Assembly: GCF_001180025.1 (NCBI RefSeq)
Contig: NZ_CVSK01000047.1
Coordinates: 1-64,000 of the forward strand
Length of the DNA: 64,000 nt
DNA from: Candidatus Pelagibacter communis
Lineage (GTDB): Bacteria; Pseudomonadota; Alphaproteobacteria; Pelagibacterales; Pelagibacteraceae
Direction: 5' to 3'
Below are positions 18,342-27,340 of the stretch, piece after piece. Under the pieces are notes generated by a model, which was given only the letters and a program-made list of their open reading frames with translations, did no database searches and was not told the origin of the DNA. How positions within the stretch are numbered: the stretch's first letter is position 1; each line of letters begins with the position of its first letter. The position numbers and the translations under genes are program-made.

Positions 18342-19673
18342 ATGTCAAAAGTAGCAATCATAGGCGCTGGTCCATGTGGACTTTCAATTTTAAGAGCATT
18401 TGAACATTTAGAAAAAAAAGGAGAAAAAATTCCTGAAATAATTTGCTTTGAAAAACAAGAGAGTTGGGGTGGTTTATGGAATTACAATTGGAGAACAGGT
18501 TCTGATCAATATGGAGATCCTGTGCCTAATAGTATGTATAGATACTTATGGTCAAATGGACCTAAGGAGTGTTTAGAATTTGCTGATTACTCTTTTGATG
18601 AACATTTTGGAAAGCCAATTCCCTCTTTCCCTCCAAGAGAAGTCCTGCAAGATTATATTTTAGGAAGAGTAAGCAAAGGAAATATAAAAAGTAAGATTAA
18701 ATTTAATACTAGAGTTACAAATGCTGTTTATAAAAATGATAAGTTTGAAATTGGCTACCATGACAAAGTAAATAATAAAGTTTTAAATGATACATTTGAT
18801 TATGTGGTTGTCTCTACAGGTCATTTTTCTGTGCCTTTTATTCCTGAATACGAAGGAATGAATTCTTTCCCAGGAAGAATAATGCACTCACATGATTTTA
18901 GAGATGCTGAGGAATTCAGAGGAAAAGATGTAATTGTTTTAGGTAGCAGTTATTCTGCTGAAGATGTGGCTCTACAATGTAATAAGTATGGCGCTAAAAG
19001 TGTAACAATCGGTTACAGACATAACCCAATGGGTTTCAAATGGCCAAAAGGCATGAAAGAAGTTCATTATTTAGATAGGTTAGAAGGGAAAAAAGCCATA
19101 TTTAAAGATGGAACAGAACAAAATGCTGATGTAATTATTTTATGTACAGGATATTTGCATCATTTCCCATTTTTAGATGAAAGTTTAAAATTAAAAACAC
19201 ATAACAGATTGTATCCACCAAAACTTTATAAAGGTATTGTGTGGCAAGATAATCATAAGCTTTTATACTTAGGTATGCAGGACCAATTTCATACATTTAA
19301 CATGTTTGACTGTCAGGGATGGTATGCAAGAGATGTGATAATGGGGAAAATCAAAATGCCTAGTGATGAAGAGATAGATAAAGACATTAATAAGTGGGTC
19401 GCTATGGAAGAAAAATTAGAAAACCCTGACCAAATGATTGATTTTCAAACAGAATATACCAAAGAACTTCATGATATGTCAGATTACCCTAAAATTGATT
19501 TTGAATTAATTAGAAAACATTTCAAAGAATGGGAGCATCATAAAGTAGAGGATATTCTTACTTATAGAAATAAATCATTCTCGTCTCCTGTAACTGGATC
19601 AGTTGCACCTGTGCACCATACACCATGGGAAATAGCGATGGATGATTCAATGAAAACCTTCTTAAATAAATAA
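18342..19673 (+). CDS. tmm: Trimethylamine monooxygenase (flavin-containing)
   Basis: I place the start at the ATG 18342 (443 aa), preceded by AGGA (18330-18333), because 'MSKVAIIGAGPCGLS' is the natural N-terminus. The upstream 16 codons lack support. The protein has the FAD motif GAGPCG (residues 8-13), the FMO signature 'FPGRIMHSHDF' (176-186) and the NADPH motif 'LGSSYSAED' (about 200-208). Segments 'WGGLWNYNWRTGSDQYGDPV', 'NSMYRYLWSNGPKECLEFADY' and 'QDQFHTFNMFDCQGWYARDVIMG' match the bacterial Tmm subgroup rather than general FMOs. It oxidises trimethylamine to TMAO. It sits between C1 genes and a TMAO-type transporter with tdm, as in other marine alphaproteobacteria. Confidence 0.93.
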   Translation: MSKVAIIGAGPCGLSILRAFEHLEKKGEKIPEIICFEKQESWGGLWNYNWRTGSDQYGDPVPNSMYRYLWSNGPKECLEFADYSFDEHFGKPIPSFPPREVLQDYILGRVSKGNIKSKIKFNTRVTNAVYKNDKFEIGYHDKVNNKVLNDTFDYVVVSTGHFSVPFIPEYEGMNSFPGRIMHSHDFRDAEEFRGKDVIVLGSSYSAEDVALQCNKYGAKSVTIGYRHNPMGFKWPKGMKEVHYLDRLEGKKAIFKDGTEQNADVIILCTGYLHHFPFLDESLKLKTHNRLYPPKLYKGIVWQDNHKLLYLGMQDQFHTFNMFDCQGWYARDVIMGKIKMPSDEEIDKDINKWVAMEEKLENPDQMIDFQTEYTKELHDMSDYPKIDFELIRKHFKEWEHHKVEDILTYRNKSFSSPVTGSVAPVHHTPWEIAMDDSMKTFLNK

Positions 19674-19677
19674 TAAA

Positions 19678-20640
19678 TTAATAATTTATTTTTAATTTTT
19701 TATTTTTGGTAATTGCATTTAGCAAAGTGGTCATTAATGGAATTTTTTTTTTATTAATTTTATTTAAAATATATGGTGCAATTTCATAAGCTAAATCAGC
19801 TCCTTCAACAGTATCATTTGTCATAAATTTATTTTTAGCATTTTTAAAAGAAAACCCTTTACCCAAGTATTCACCCATTTTACTATTTCTTCCTCCTACA
19901 GCACTAACATACAAATCACCTAAACCTGCTAAGCCTCTTACAGTTTCTTTTTTACCTTTAAAATGTTGAATTAAATATTCCATTTCATCAAACGATTTTC
20001 TAAATAATGCTGAGGAGGTATTATTCCCTTCACCTGATCCTATAACCATAGAATAAATATTTTTTATAGCGGAGGAAAATTCTATTCCTCGAACATCTGA
20101 AGAGTATTCGGTTTTATAATATTTTGCTGAAACTAGTTTTCCTATTTGTCTTGCTATCCTTATATTTTTATTTGCAATAACTGTATAGCTCTTTATTTTT
20201 CTTGCCAATTCTTTTGCCAAACAAGGTCCTTTTAACACAGAGATATTTAATTTTTTATTTCTTAAATCTAATTGTTCTGACATTGTAATTATTTTTTTTG
20301 TTTTACGATCAAATTTAAGTCCTTTTGTTAAAATCAATAAATAAGTTTGTTTATTTAAGTTCTTTAAATATTTTTTTACCAATTCTATTCCAACAGAACT
20401 TACGGCTACTACAATTAAATCCCATTTTTCAATTAGTAATTGAGATGAAAATCTTCTAATTAATAATTTTTTTGGCAAAGTAATTTTTAAACTAGGATGA
20501 AATTTCTTTTTATTAAGAAGTTTATTTAAAAGTTTTGCATTATATGGCTCTGTTAAAGTTACTTTATTGTTATTGTCTAACAATGGAAAAGAGAATGCTG
20601 CCCCCATTGCTCCAGCTCCAATAATTAAAACTTTCTTCAT
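19678..20640 (-). CDS. gpsA: NAD(P)-dependent glycerol-3-phosphate dehydrogenase
   Basis: The ATG at 20640 is preferred over a TTG two codons upstream. The 320-residue protein has 'KKVLIIGAGAMGAAFSFPLL' (Rossmann motif), 'LILTKGLKFD', 'SVLKGPCLAKELARK', 'IEFSSAIKNIYSMVIGSGEG' with the catalytic lysine, and 'VRGLAGLGDLYVSAVGGRNSKMGEYLG'. It is Lys-rich and somewhat divergent from the housekeeping GpsA pattern. It lies 8 nt after glpK at the end of the leftward osmolyte-transporter operon. With glycerol kinase it would link glycerol and dihydroxyacetone phosphate. It converges on tmm with a 4-nt gap. Confidence 0.85.
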   Translation of the reverse strand: MKKVLIIGAGAMGAAFSFPLLDNNNKVTLTEPYNAKLLNKLLNKKKFHPSLKITLPKKLLIRRFSSQLLIEKWDLIVVAVSSVGIELVKKYLKNLNKQTYLLILTKGLKFDRKTKKIITMSEQLDLRNKKLNISVLKGPCLAKELARKIKSYTVIANKNIRIARQIGKLVSAKYYKTEYSSDVRGIEFSSAIKNIYSMVIGSGEGNNTSSALFRKSFDEMEYLIQHFKGKKETVRGLAGLGDLYVSAVGGRNSKMGEYLGKGFSFKNAKNKFMTNDTVEGADLAYEIAPYILNKINKKKIPLMTTLLNAITKNKKLKINY

Positions 20641-20648
20641 AACCAAAA

Positions 20649-22127
20649 CTATGCCAAAGTTTTTTTAATTGCTAGTTTCCATCCTTGTAAAAGTTGATTT
20701 CTCAATGAATTTTTGATTTTTGGAGAAAAAGCTCTGTCTTTTTGCCAAATATTTTTGATTTCATTTAAAGATTTAAACTCACCAACCTGATATCCAGCAA
20801 AGAGAGCAACACCTAAAGCAGTAGTTTCCAATACTTTTGGTCTAATTACTTTTAGATTTATTGTATCTGACAAGAATTGAGAAAACCAATTGTTTGCAAC
20901 CATACCACCATCAATTTTTACTATTCTAGGTTTCAAACCGTCTTTATTCATAGCGTTAAAAAGGTCATAACTTTGATAAGCAACGGACTCTACTGTTGCT
21001 CTTACTAAACTTTGCCAATTACTATCTCTGGTTAAACCTGTAATTAAACCTCTTGCATCTGGTCTCCAATACGGTGCACCCATGCCGCTAAAAGCGGGAA
21101 CGATATAGATGCCATCATTTATATTTGATGATCTTGCTATTTTTTCTGTTTCTGGTGCTTTTTTTATTAATTTCATTTTATCTCTTAACCATTGTATGCC
21201 AGCGCCAGCTATGAAAATTGATCCCTCTAAAGCATAAGTAGTCTTATTATTCAATCGATAACATATTGTTGTTAACAATTTATTTTTGGAATTTATTTTC
21301 TTAGAGCCTGTATTCATAATTACAAAAGCCCCTGTTCCATAAGTGCTTTTGATTGAACCTTTATCAAAACAAGTTTGACCAACCGCAGCAGCCTGTTGAT
21401 CACCTAAAACAGCAGATATTGGTATCTCTTTTCCAATAATTTTTTTATCAGTTTTGCCAAAGTCATCAGCTGAATTTTTTACTTTGGGTAGAATACTCTT
21501 TGGAATATTTAATTTTTTTAAAATCTCATGATCCCATTTATTGTTATTAATATTAAACAGCATTGTCCTACTTGCGTTTGTAGCTTCGGTTAAATGTTGT
21601 TTTCCTTTAGTTAATTTCCAAATTAAAAAAGTATCAACTGTCCCAAATAATAAATTGTTTGACTTTATTAATTTTTTAGACTGCTTAACATTATCTAAAA
21701 TCCACCTTACTTTTGTTGCTGAAAAATAAGGATCAATAAATAATCCTGTTTTCTTTCTAAAATCTTTTTCATATTTTTTGTTTTTAAGTTTTTTACAATA
21801 TTCTTGAGTTCTTCGATCTTGCCAAACTATTGCATTATAGATTGGCTTTCCTGTTTTCTTATTCCATAAAATTGTTGTTTCCCTTTGATTGGTAATTCCA
21901 ATACTAATAATATGGCCTCTGGTTTTATTGGCCTTATTAACAACATTCTTAAGTGCTTTAAGGGTTGTTGACCAAATCTCATTTGGATTATGTTCTACCC
22001 ACCCATTTTTCGGAAAATATTGTTTAAATTCATATTGTGAAACAAATTCAATTTTCCCTTTAGTGTTAAAAAGTATTACTCTTGAAGAAGTGGTACCTTG
22101 ATCAATAGAAATTATAAATTTTTTCAA
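20649..22127 (-). CDS. glpK: Glycerol kinase
   Basis: The 492-residue FGGY-family kinase phosphorylates glycerol to glycerol 3-phosphate. Signatures are 'ISIDQGTTSSRVILFN' at the N-terminus, 'IGITNQRETTILWNKKTGKPIYNAIVWQDRRT', 'PYFSATKVRWILD', 'AVLGDQQAAAVGQTCFDKGSIKSTYGTGAF' and 'VDGGMVANNWFSQFLSD'-like 'IDGGMVANNWFSQFL'. Length is normal. It starts 4 nt after the permease gene, so it is cotranscribed with an osmolyte transporter, an unusual partner for glpK. No dedicated glycerol facilitator is seen in the window. Confidence 0.95.
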   Translation of the reverse strand: MKKFIISIDQGTTSSRVILFNTKGKIEFVSQYEFKQYFPKNGWVEHNPNEIWSTTLKALKNVVNKANKTRGHIISIGITNQRETTILWNKKTGKPIYNAIVWQDRRTQEYCKKLKNKKYEKDFRKKTGLFIDPYFSATKVRWILDNVKQSKKLIKSNNLLFGTVDTFLIWKLTKGKQHLTEATNASRTMLFNINNNKWDHEILKKLNIPKSILPKVKNSADDFGKTDKKIIGKEIPISAVLGDQQAAAVGQTCFDKGSIKSTYGTGAFVIMNTGSKKINSKNKLLTTICYRLNNKTTYALEGSIFIAGAGIQWLRDKMKLIKKAPETEKIARSSNINDGIYIVPAFSGMGAPYWRPDARGLITGLTRDSNWQSLVRATVESVAYQSYDLFNAMNKDGLKPRIVKIDGGMVANNWFSQFLSDTINLKVIRPKVLETTALGVALFAGYQVGEFKSLNEIKNIWQKDRAFSPKIKNSLRNQLLQGWKLAIKKTLA

Positions 22128-22131
22128 CGGA

Positions 22132-24285
22132 CTACGCTATGCCTAAGTGTTTTTTTCTTTTTCCAACCCAAGTTCTAATCAAATTATCAAAGATCAATCC
22201 TATAAACGCAACACAGATACCTAAAGTTAAACCAATTCCAGCTCCATTTTTATCTGAAAGTGCTTTTAAAATGTATTGACCAAGATCTTCCGTTCCAATG
22301 AAGGCTCCAATTATCACCATAAATAAAGCAAAAACTATTGTTTGATTTAAACCAAGCATCATATGAGGAAATGCTAATGGAAACTCAATTTTAGTTAATC
22401 TTTGAAATTTATTAACACCAGACATTGTTGCAGCTTCATGCAAGCCAACAGGAACACTTCTTAAACCTTCAATTGTATATCTTGTTGCAGGAATTGTGGC
22501 ATAAACAATCACTGCAATTAATACAGAAGTATCTGTAATTCCAAAAAGCATCATTACAGGAATTAGATAAACAAATGATGGGAATGTTTGAAATATATCA
22601 CAAACACCTAACATAAACGCTGCCGATTTTTTATTTTGAAAACATAATGTGCCAACTGTAAATCCAATTAAACAAGAAATAACTACTCCAAAAGTTGCCA
22701 TATATAATGTAACTAGCGCTCTATCCCACCATGGACTTAATGCTATAAATAAAGTCAAAGCAGCAACAACTAATGCTGATCGAACTCCTCCAATTAAATA
22801 TCCTGCACCAACTGCTAGTACCAATGTAGCAACTGCAGGCATTCTTAAATACAAAGCTCTCATCGGCTGAAGCACATCTTGAATTAACCATGTATTAAAT
22901 GCTTTAATATAAACGAAGAAAGTATCAAAAATCCAATCAACTCCTTTATTCCAAAAATCTGCTGTTGATATTCCTTTGTTATGAGGAATTTCAAACAAGT
23001 AATTAAAACTACCTTTGAAAATAAAAGTCCCAACATATGCAAGAATTATTCCAATTACGAATGAAGCTGCAAAAAATATTACGTTTTTATTTCTTTGGAA
23101 AAATGTCAGATTACCAAAATAATCTGTTTGTTTATTTGCCCAAGCTAAAGACATTTTATCAAGAAGAATTGCAATTAGACTAATACACAATCCTGCTTCC
23201 AATGCTAATCCAATATTAAGTTGGTTCAAAGCTAATAATAAATTAAATCCTAAACCTTTGGCACCAATGAAAGCAGATATAACTGCCATTGAAAAACAAA
23301 CCATAATAACTTGGTTAACTCCAATTAAAATATCTCTTCTTGCTGTTGGAATTAGTACCTTGAACATTAATTGCCAATTGGTACAACCACTCATTCTTCC
23401 TGCTTCAATAACTTCTGGGGGTATGGCTCTTAAACCTAATATTGTTAATAATATCATTGGTGGAACCGCAACAACCATAGTAATAATTACAGCAGCGTGA
23501 TCACCTACTCCAAATAAAACAAGTGCAGGAACTAATACAGCGTATTGTGGCATAGTCTGCATTACTAGAAGAATTGGGTACAATGCTTTTTCAACACGTT
23601 TACTTTTGTAAGCTGCAATACCTAGGCCTAAACCAAAAATAAATGAAAGTGGAGCTGCAACAAGTATAAAAGAAAGCGTTTGCATTGATGGTTTCCATTG
23701 ACCAAATATAGAAATATAGATCATTGTTAAACCTGCAAATAAAGCCAATCCTTTTCCACTTAATTTATAAGATAGTATAGCTGCTCCAGCTGCAACAATG
23801 GTCCAAGGTAAACCTGGTAACTCTAACCAAGGATAAGCATCAATAAAATCCCAACTTGTAAATGCAACAATAGTTTCTAAACCTCCAAGTAAAATCTCTC
23901 TAATTAATTCAATTAAAAAAGTCATAAATGAAGTTAAATTTCTACTTATCTCTAATAGTAATGGTCGAGTTTTAAATTCTTGAGTATCTTCGTTCCAAAA
24001 TTCCATTGGCATCCATTCATTCATTAAGAAAAATAAAGAGTCATTTATCCAAATAGGCAGCCATCCTAGAAGTGGAGGCAATCTCCAAAAAACATCAAAG
24101 GCATAATACCTAACCTCTTTACCTAGAAAAAAGTAAACACTTTGGTTTGGATCTTTAACAAATTCGGCCTGGCCTCTTATAAATTTATAGGTTTCAGGAA
24201 CATCAATTGCAAAACATAAAGCAAAAAATACAATTAATAAAAATAACCACTGAAATAATTTTGGATATTTTTTTAAATACTCCAT
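22132..24285 (-). CDS. tmoW: Fused double permease of a betaine/TMAO-type ABC transporter (ProW/TmoW-like)
   Basis: The 717-residue membrane protein contains two complete binding-protein-dependent permease domains in one chain. The first EAA loop is 'VIEAGRMSGCTNWQLMFKVLIPTARRDILIGVNQ' near residue 300. The second is 'LHEAATMSGVNKFQRLTKIEFPLAFPHMMLGLNQ' near 640. Each is followed by 'GAFIGA..GLG' or 'GAFIGTEDLGQYI'. Duplicated, fused ProW-type permeases of this size occur in the TMAO transporter TmoXWV of marine alphaproteobacteria and in SAR11 osmolyte systems. It lies 3 nt after the ATPase gene. The substrate (TMAO, glycine betaine or several osmolytes) is inferred from context. Confidence 0.85.
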   Translation of the reverse strand: MEYLKKYPKLFQWLFLLIVFFALCFAIDVPETYKFIRGQAEFVKDPNQSVYFFLGKEVRYYAFDVFWRLPPLLGWLPIWINDSLFFLMNEWMPMEFWNEDTQEFKTRPLLLEISRNLTSFMTFLIELIREILLGGLETIVAFTSWDFIDAYPWLELPGLPWTIVAAGAAILSYKLSGKGLALFAGLTMIYISIFGQWKPSMQTLSFILVAAPLSFIFGLGLGIAAYKSKRVEKALYPILLVMQTMPQYAVLVPALVLFGVGDHAAVIITMVVAVPPMILLTILGLRAIPPEVIEAGRMSGCTNWQLMFKVLIPTARRDILIGVNQVIMVCFSMAVISAFIGAKGLGFNLLLALNQLNIGLALEAGLCISLIAILLDKMSLAWANKQTDYFGNLTFFQRNKNVIFFAASFVIGIILAYVGTFIFKGSFNYLFEIPHNKGISTADFWNKGVDWIFDTFFVYIKAFNTWLIQDVLQPMRALYLRMPAVATLVLAVGAGYLIGGVRSALVVAALTLFIALSPWWDRALVTLYMATFGVVISCLIGFTVGTLCFQNKKSAAFMLGVCDIFQTFPSFVYLIPVMMLFGITDTSVLIAVIVYATIPATRYTIEGLRSVPVGLHEAATMSGVNKFQRLTKIEFPLAFPHMMLGLNQTIVFALFMVIIGAFIGTEDLGQYILKALSDKNGAGIGLTLGICVAFIGLIFDNLIRTWVGKRKKHLGIA

Positions 24286-24288
24286 ATT

Positions 24289-25320
24289 TTAACTACCGTT
24301 TTTTCTTCCTCCAAAAACTGTATCTATTATTTTTGAAGGTTTAATTGATCCTACAATATTATTATTTGAGTCAATTACTCCTACTAATTTTTCTTGAGTA
24401 AGTATTTTTTCTGCAACATTTTCTATAATTTCATCTTTTGATACTTTTAAATCTCCTAAATTATCTTTACTTGAAGCATCCATTACATCCTCAATAATCA
24501 AAACCTTCTCTCTCGGTACTTCTTCAGTAAACTTTCTTACATATTCAGTTGCTGGATTAAGTACGATATTTGCAGGTGTATCTAATTGTTCAATTATACC
24601 ATCTTTCATGATTGCTATTCGATCAGCTAACTTTAATGCCTCATCAAAATCATGAGTGATGAACATGATGGTTTTCTGTAATTTTTCCTGAAGTCTTAAA
24701 AACTCATCTTGCATTTCTTTTCTAATCAATGGATCTAATGCAGAAAAAGGTTCATCTAAAAACCATATATCAGGCTCTACTGCTAATGACCTTGCGATTC
24801 CTACCCTTTGTTGTTGTCCACCTGAAAGTTCTCTTGGAAAATAATTCTCTCTTCCATCTAGTCCAACTAGTTTTACCATTTCCATTGCTCTACTAATACT
24901 CTCTTCAGTATTAGTGCCTTTTATCTGAAGCGGAAAAGCAATATTTTCAACAACTGTTTTATGAGGTAACAAAGCAAAGCTTTGAAAAACCATTCCCATT
25001 TTATTTCTTCTAAGCTCAATAAGCTCTTTATTATTTAATTCTAATAAATCTTGACCTTCAATAAAAATCTTTCCACCGGTAGCATCCGTTAATCTTGAAA
25101 TACATCTAAGAAGTGTTGATTTACCTGAACCAGATAAACCCATTACTACTAACATTTCCCCTTTTGCAACTTCAAAAGAAGCATTATTTACTCCAACAAT
25201 ACATCCTCTTTCCTGAAAGGTTTTTGCGTCTACATTGCCATTAGACTCTTCAAGCATCTTTTTGGCATTTTCTCCAAAAATTTTATAAACCGATTCGCAT
25301 TTGATTACAGTCTCAGACAT
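24289..25320 (-). CDS. tmoV: ATP-binding subunit of the betaine/TMAO-type ABC transporter (ProV/TmoV-like)
   Basis: The 343-residue protein has the ProV layout. An N-terminal extension includes 'VYKIFGENAKKMLEE'. Then come Walker A 'GLSGSGKSTLLRCISRL', signature 'ELSGGQQQRVGIARSLAVEPDIWFLDEPFSALDP' with Walker B, and the 'ITHDFDEALKLADRIAIMKDG' switch region. A shortened C-terminal CBS-like region follows ('LTQEKLVGVIDSNNNIVGSIKPSKIIDTVFGG'), which in this family senses ionic strength. It is followed 3 nt later by the fused permease. A 65-nt gap separates it from the upstream unknown membrane gene. Confidence 0.9.
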   Translation of the reverse strand: MSETVIKCESVYKIFGENAKKMLEESNGNVDAKTFQERGCIVGVNNASFEVAKGEMLVVMGLSGSGKSTLLRCISRLTDATGGKIFIEGQDLLELNNKELIELRRNKMGMVFQSFALLPHKTVVENIAFPLQIKGTNTEESISRAMEMVKLVGLDGRENYFPRELSGGQQQRVGIARSLAVEPDIWFLDEPFSALDPLIRKEMQDEFLRLQEKLQKTIMFITHDFDEALKLADRIAIMKDGIIEQLDTPANIVLNPATEYVRKFTEEVPREKVLIIEDVMDASSKDNLGDLKVSKDEIIENVAEKILTQEKLVGVIDSNNNIVGSIKPSKIIDTVFGGRKNGS

Positions 25321-25385
25321 AAATTGTTTTAAAGTTATATTAAATTCTATAAAAATAAAATGTTAATAATTGTTGCCTTTCCTAA

Positions 25386-25937
25386 TTAAAAATTTTTAAT
25401 AAAATAAACTCTGGTATCAATTCCAGTACTTAAAAAACTTAAAGCTTCTCCACTTATAGTAATACTTTCATCAACACCTACATTATTTCCACTAACTGTA
25501 AAACCCGCAAAACATTTGTTTTTTTCTTCATCCCATTTAACAAAAGTCTCATCAATTTTATTTCCATTAATTGTATATAGCTCATGTGCTCTAAAATTTA
25601 AAAAATTAGCTCCCATTATTGCTCTTTGAGGAATTAGCTTTGTAGCTTTACATACTTGCTCATATACTTCATCTGTTAATTTGTAGTGATCAGTTCCATC
25701 AAATGAGACCAATATACCAGAAGGTAATTTAGATATTAATTCGCTAAGTTTTTTTTCTTCAGCAATTCTTTCTTCTTCTAACTTCATTCTTTTTACTAAA
25801 TCATCACCTTGTCCAAAAATTCCATTTAAAATACTAAAAGATAAAATTACTATTAGAGTAATAAATATAAGACCAATAAATTGTCTCAAAGACTCAGGTA
25901 AATCTTTTATTTTATTAATATAATTTTCTTTAGACAT
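25386..25937 (-). CDS. Unknown membrane-anchored protein (183 aa) inside the osmolyte transporter operon
   Basis: The protein has a short cytoplasmic lead, one hydrophobic helix (about residues 19-41, 'QFIGLIFITLIVILSFSILNGIFG'), a charged stalk ('KRMKLEEERIAEEKKLSELISKLP') and a probably periplasmic beta-rich domain with two cysteines (near residues 89 and 142). No family recognised. Its ATG shares one base with the stop codon of the MORN gene. It lies between the binding protein and ATPase genes. A role with the transporter or in the envelope is only suggested by position. Confidence 0.65.
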   Translation of the reverse strand: MSKENYINKIKDLPESLRQFIGLIFITLIVILSFSILNGIFGQGDDLVKRMKLEEERIAEEKKLSELISKLPSGILVSFDGTDHYKLTDEVYEQVCKATKLIPQRAIMGANFLNFRAHELYTINGNKIDETFVKWDEEKNKCFAGFTVSGNNVGVDESITISGEALSFLSTGIDTRVYFIKNF

Positions 25938-26320
25938 TATTCTTGTAACTTACCGTTCTTCCAAATACCTGTTTTTTGTTTTCCATCAGACCAAGTAAAT
26001 GTTCCTTGACCATTCATAAAACCATTCGCCCACTCTCCTTCGTAAGTAGAACCATCAGGAAATGTTAATGTACCTATTCCACTCCAGACACTATTTTTGA
26101 ATTCTCCTTTATAAATATATCCATTTGGCCAAGTCTCTACACCTTGTCCTTGTTTTTTTGTTGAAACCCATTCTCCTTCATAAGTTGTTTTATCGGTATA
26201 AACCCACTTACCATATCCATTATCACAATTACCTTCTTTACAGCCTGTACTTCGTGCAAAGACTGATGTGCAAACTAGAAAGCTTAAAAGAAAAACAAGA
26301 ATAGATCTTTTCATAAACAT
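25937..26320 (-). CDS. Exported MORN-repeat protein
   Basis: The 127-residue protein begins with a signal-peptide-like segment ('KRSILVFLLSFLVCTSVFA', cleavage likely near residue 22). It then has about four MORN repeats of 23 residues, visible as 'TTYEGEWVSTKKQGQGVETWPNG', 'YIYKGEFKNSVWSGIGTLTFPDG' and 'STYEGEWANGFMNGQGTFTWSDG'. MORN repeats form an extended beta surface that binds proteins or lipids. The start could also be the ATG at 26314. It follows the binding-protein terminator and overlaps the next gene by 1 nt. Its task in a solute transport operon is unknown. Confidence 0.8.
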   Translation of the reverse strand: MFMKRSILVFLLSFLVCTSVFARSTGCKEGNCDNGYGKWVYTDKTTYEGEWVSTKKQGQGVETWPNGYIYKGEFKNSVWSGIGTLTFPDGSTYEGEWANGFMNGQGTFTWSDGKQKTGIWKNGKLQE

Positions 26321-26340
26321 ATTTTACACAAAATTATTTA

Positions 26341-26370
26341 AAAAAAAATCCCCCCCAACAATGTTGGGGG
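26341..26370 (-). terminator. Rho-independent terminator directly after the binding protein gene
   Basis: Read leftward, CCCCCAAC and GTTGGGGG (26370-26363 and 26359-26352) form an 8-bp stem with a 3-nt loop, followed by T residues copied from the A-run at 26348-26341. It lies 25 nt after the binding-protein stop codon and before the rest of the transporter operon, so it should lower downstream expression relative to the binding protein. Confidence 0.88.
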
Positions 26371-26395
26371 AGATTCAAAATTTTAACTTTTATCC

Positions 26396-27340
26396 TTATT
26401 TAGTAAAAGCTTGCCAAACTGACTTGTTATCAGCTAACCATTTTTTAGCTGCATCTTCGTGAGTCATTTTGTCAACGTCAACTAAAGCTGCCATTGCACC
26501 AATTTGACTTGTAGAGAATGACATTTTCTTAAACGTTGCTGCTGCCTTAGGATGAGTTTTTGGGAAATCCTCATGAACTGCTTTTTTCAAGTATCCATCA
26601 GGAGAACCACATTTACCATCTCCGCCATCTTCTGGTCTGCAACCAGCTGTGTATGGAGGGAAGTCAATAAATGTAAAACCAGCACCATCTGTAAAGTTAG
26701 GCGTCCAGTTGAAGATAATTGTTCCTCTTCCTTCTTTTTCAGCTGCAGCTAACTCTGCCCAAAGTGCATCAGCACTTCCGGCAAATTTAACCCACCATAA
26801 ATCACCTAAACCTAGTGCATCAACCCTTTGTGGAATTAAGTCACCATGCCAAGTTTGTGGACCTTCCAACATTCTTCCTTTTCCATCTGGAGAGTCAGGT
26901 GTTGTAAAGTTTTTTGCACAATCTGGATTTTTTAAAGCTGTCCAATCTGGTAGACCTGGGCATAATCCTTTTTCAGTAACCCAGTTTGGATATCCCATAT
27001 CCTCAAGAGTTCTTGCTTCATGGTCACCCCAATCCAATAAACCACCTTTATCTAAAGCAGTAGTAAATGATTTACCGAATGCAGATTCCCATACCTCGTG
27101 AGATAAAGTTACATCTCCAATTCTAATTGACTCATAAACTGCTTGTGAGTCTGCGTTAACGTATTTAACGTTATTGCCCATACTTTCGAAAATTCCACCA
27201 ATAACGTAGGCCATTACAATTTGACTTGACCAGTTATGAGTTGGGATAACGATAGGCTTCTTGCTATCAGCGTTAGAAATTCCTGCAAAACTTACTACAG
27301 AAATAACTAGAGCAGATAGTAATGATATTATTTTTTTCAT
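26396..27340 (-). CDS. tmoX: Substrate-binding protein of the betaine/TMAO-type ABC transporter (TmoX/ProX-like)
   Basis: I chose the ATG at 27340 (314 aa) because GAGGGG precedes it closely and it starts a clean signal peptide ('MKKIISLLSALVISVVSFAGISNA'). The mature part is an OpuAC-type protein: 'KPIVIPTHNWSSQIVMAYVIGGIFESMG', 'DSQAVYESIRIGDVTLSHEVWES', 'CPGLPDWTALKNPDC' and 'FNWTPNFTDGAGFTFIDFPPY'. The Trp-rich segments supply the aromatic cage for quaternary or tertiary amines, and the pattern resembles TmoX of marine bacteria. It is divergent from tdm (143 bp apart) and promoter-proximal in its operon. Substrate breadth (TMAO, glycine betaine, others) cannot be told by eye. Confidence 0.85.
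   Translation of the reverse strand: MKKIISLLSALVISVVSFAGISNADSKKPIVIPTHNWSSQIVMAYVIGGIFESMGNNVKYVNADSQAVYESIRIGDVTLSHEVWESAFGKSFTTALDKGGLLDWGDHEARTLEDMGYPNWVTEKGLCPGLPDWTALKNPDCAKNFTTPDSPDGKGRMLEGPQTWHGDLIPQRVDALGLGDLWWVKFAGSADALWAELAAAEKEGRGTIIFNWTPNFTDGAGFTFIDFPPYTAGCRPEDGGDGKCGSPDGYLKKAVHEDFPKTHPKAAATFKKMSFSTSQIGAMAALVDVDKMTHEDAAKKWLADNKSVWQAFTK

Noticed and set aside
26649-27101. 150-aa rightward ORF opposite tmoX
   Set aside because: The tmoX frame has a signal peptide and family motifs throughout, and the opposite frame is a shadow without a ribosome site.
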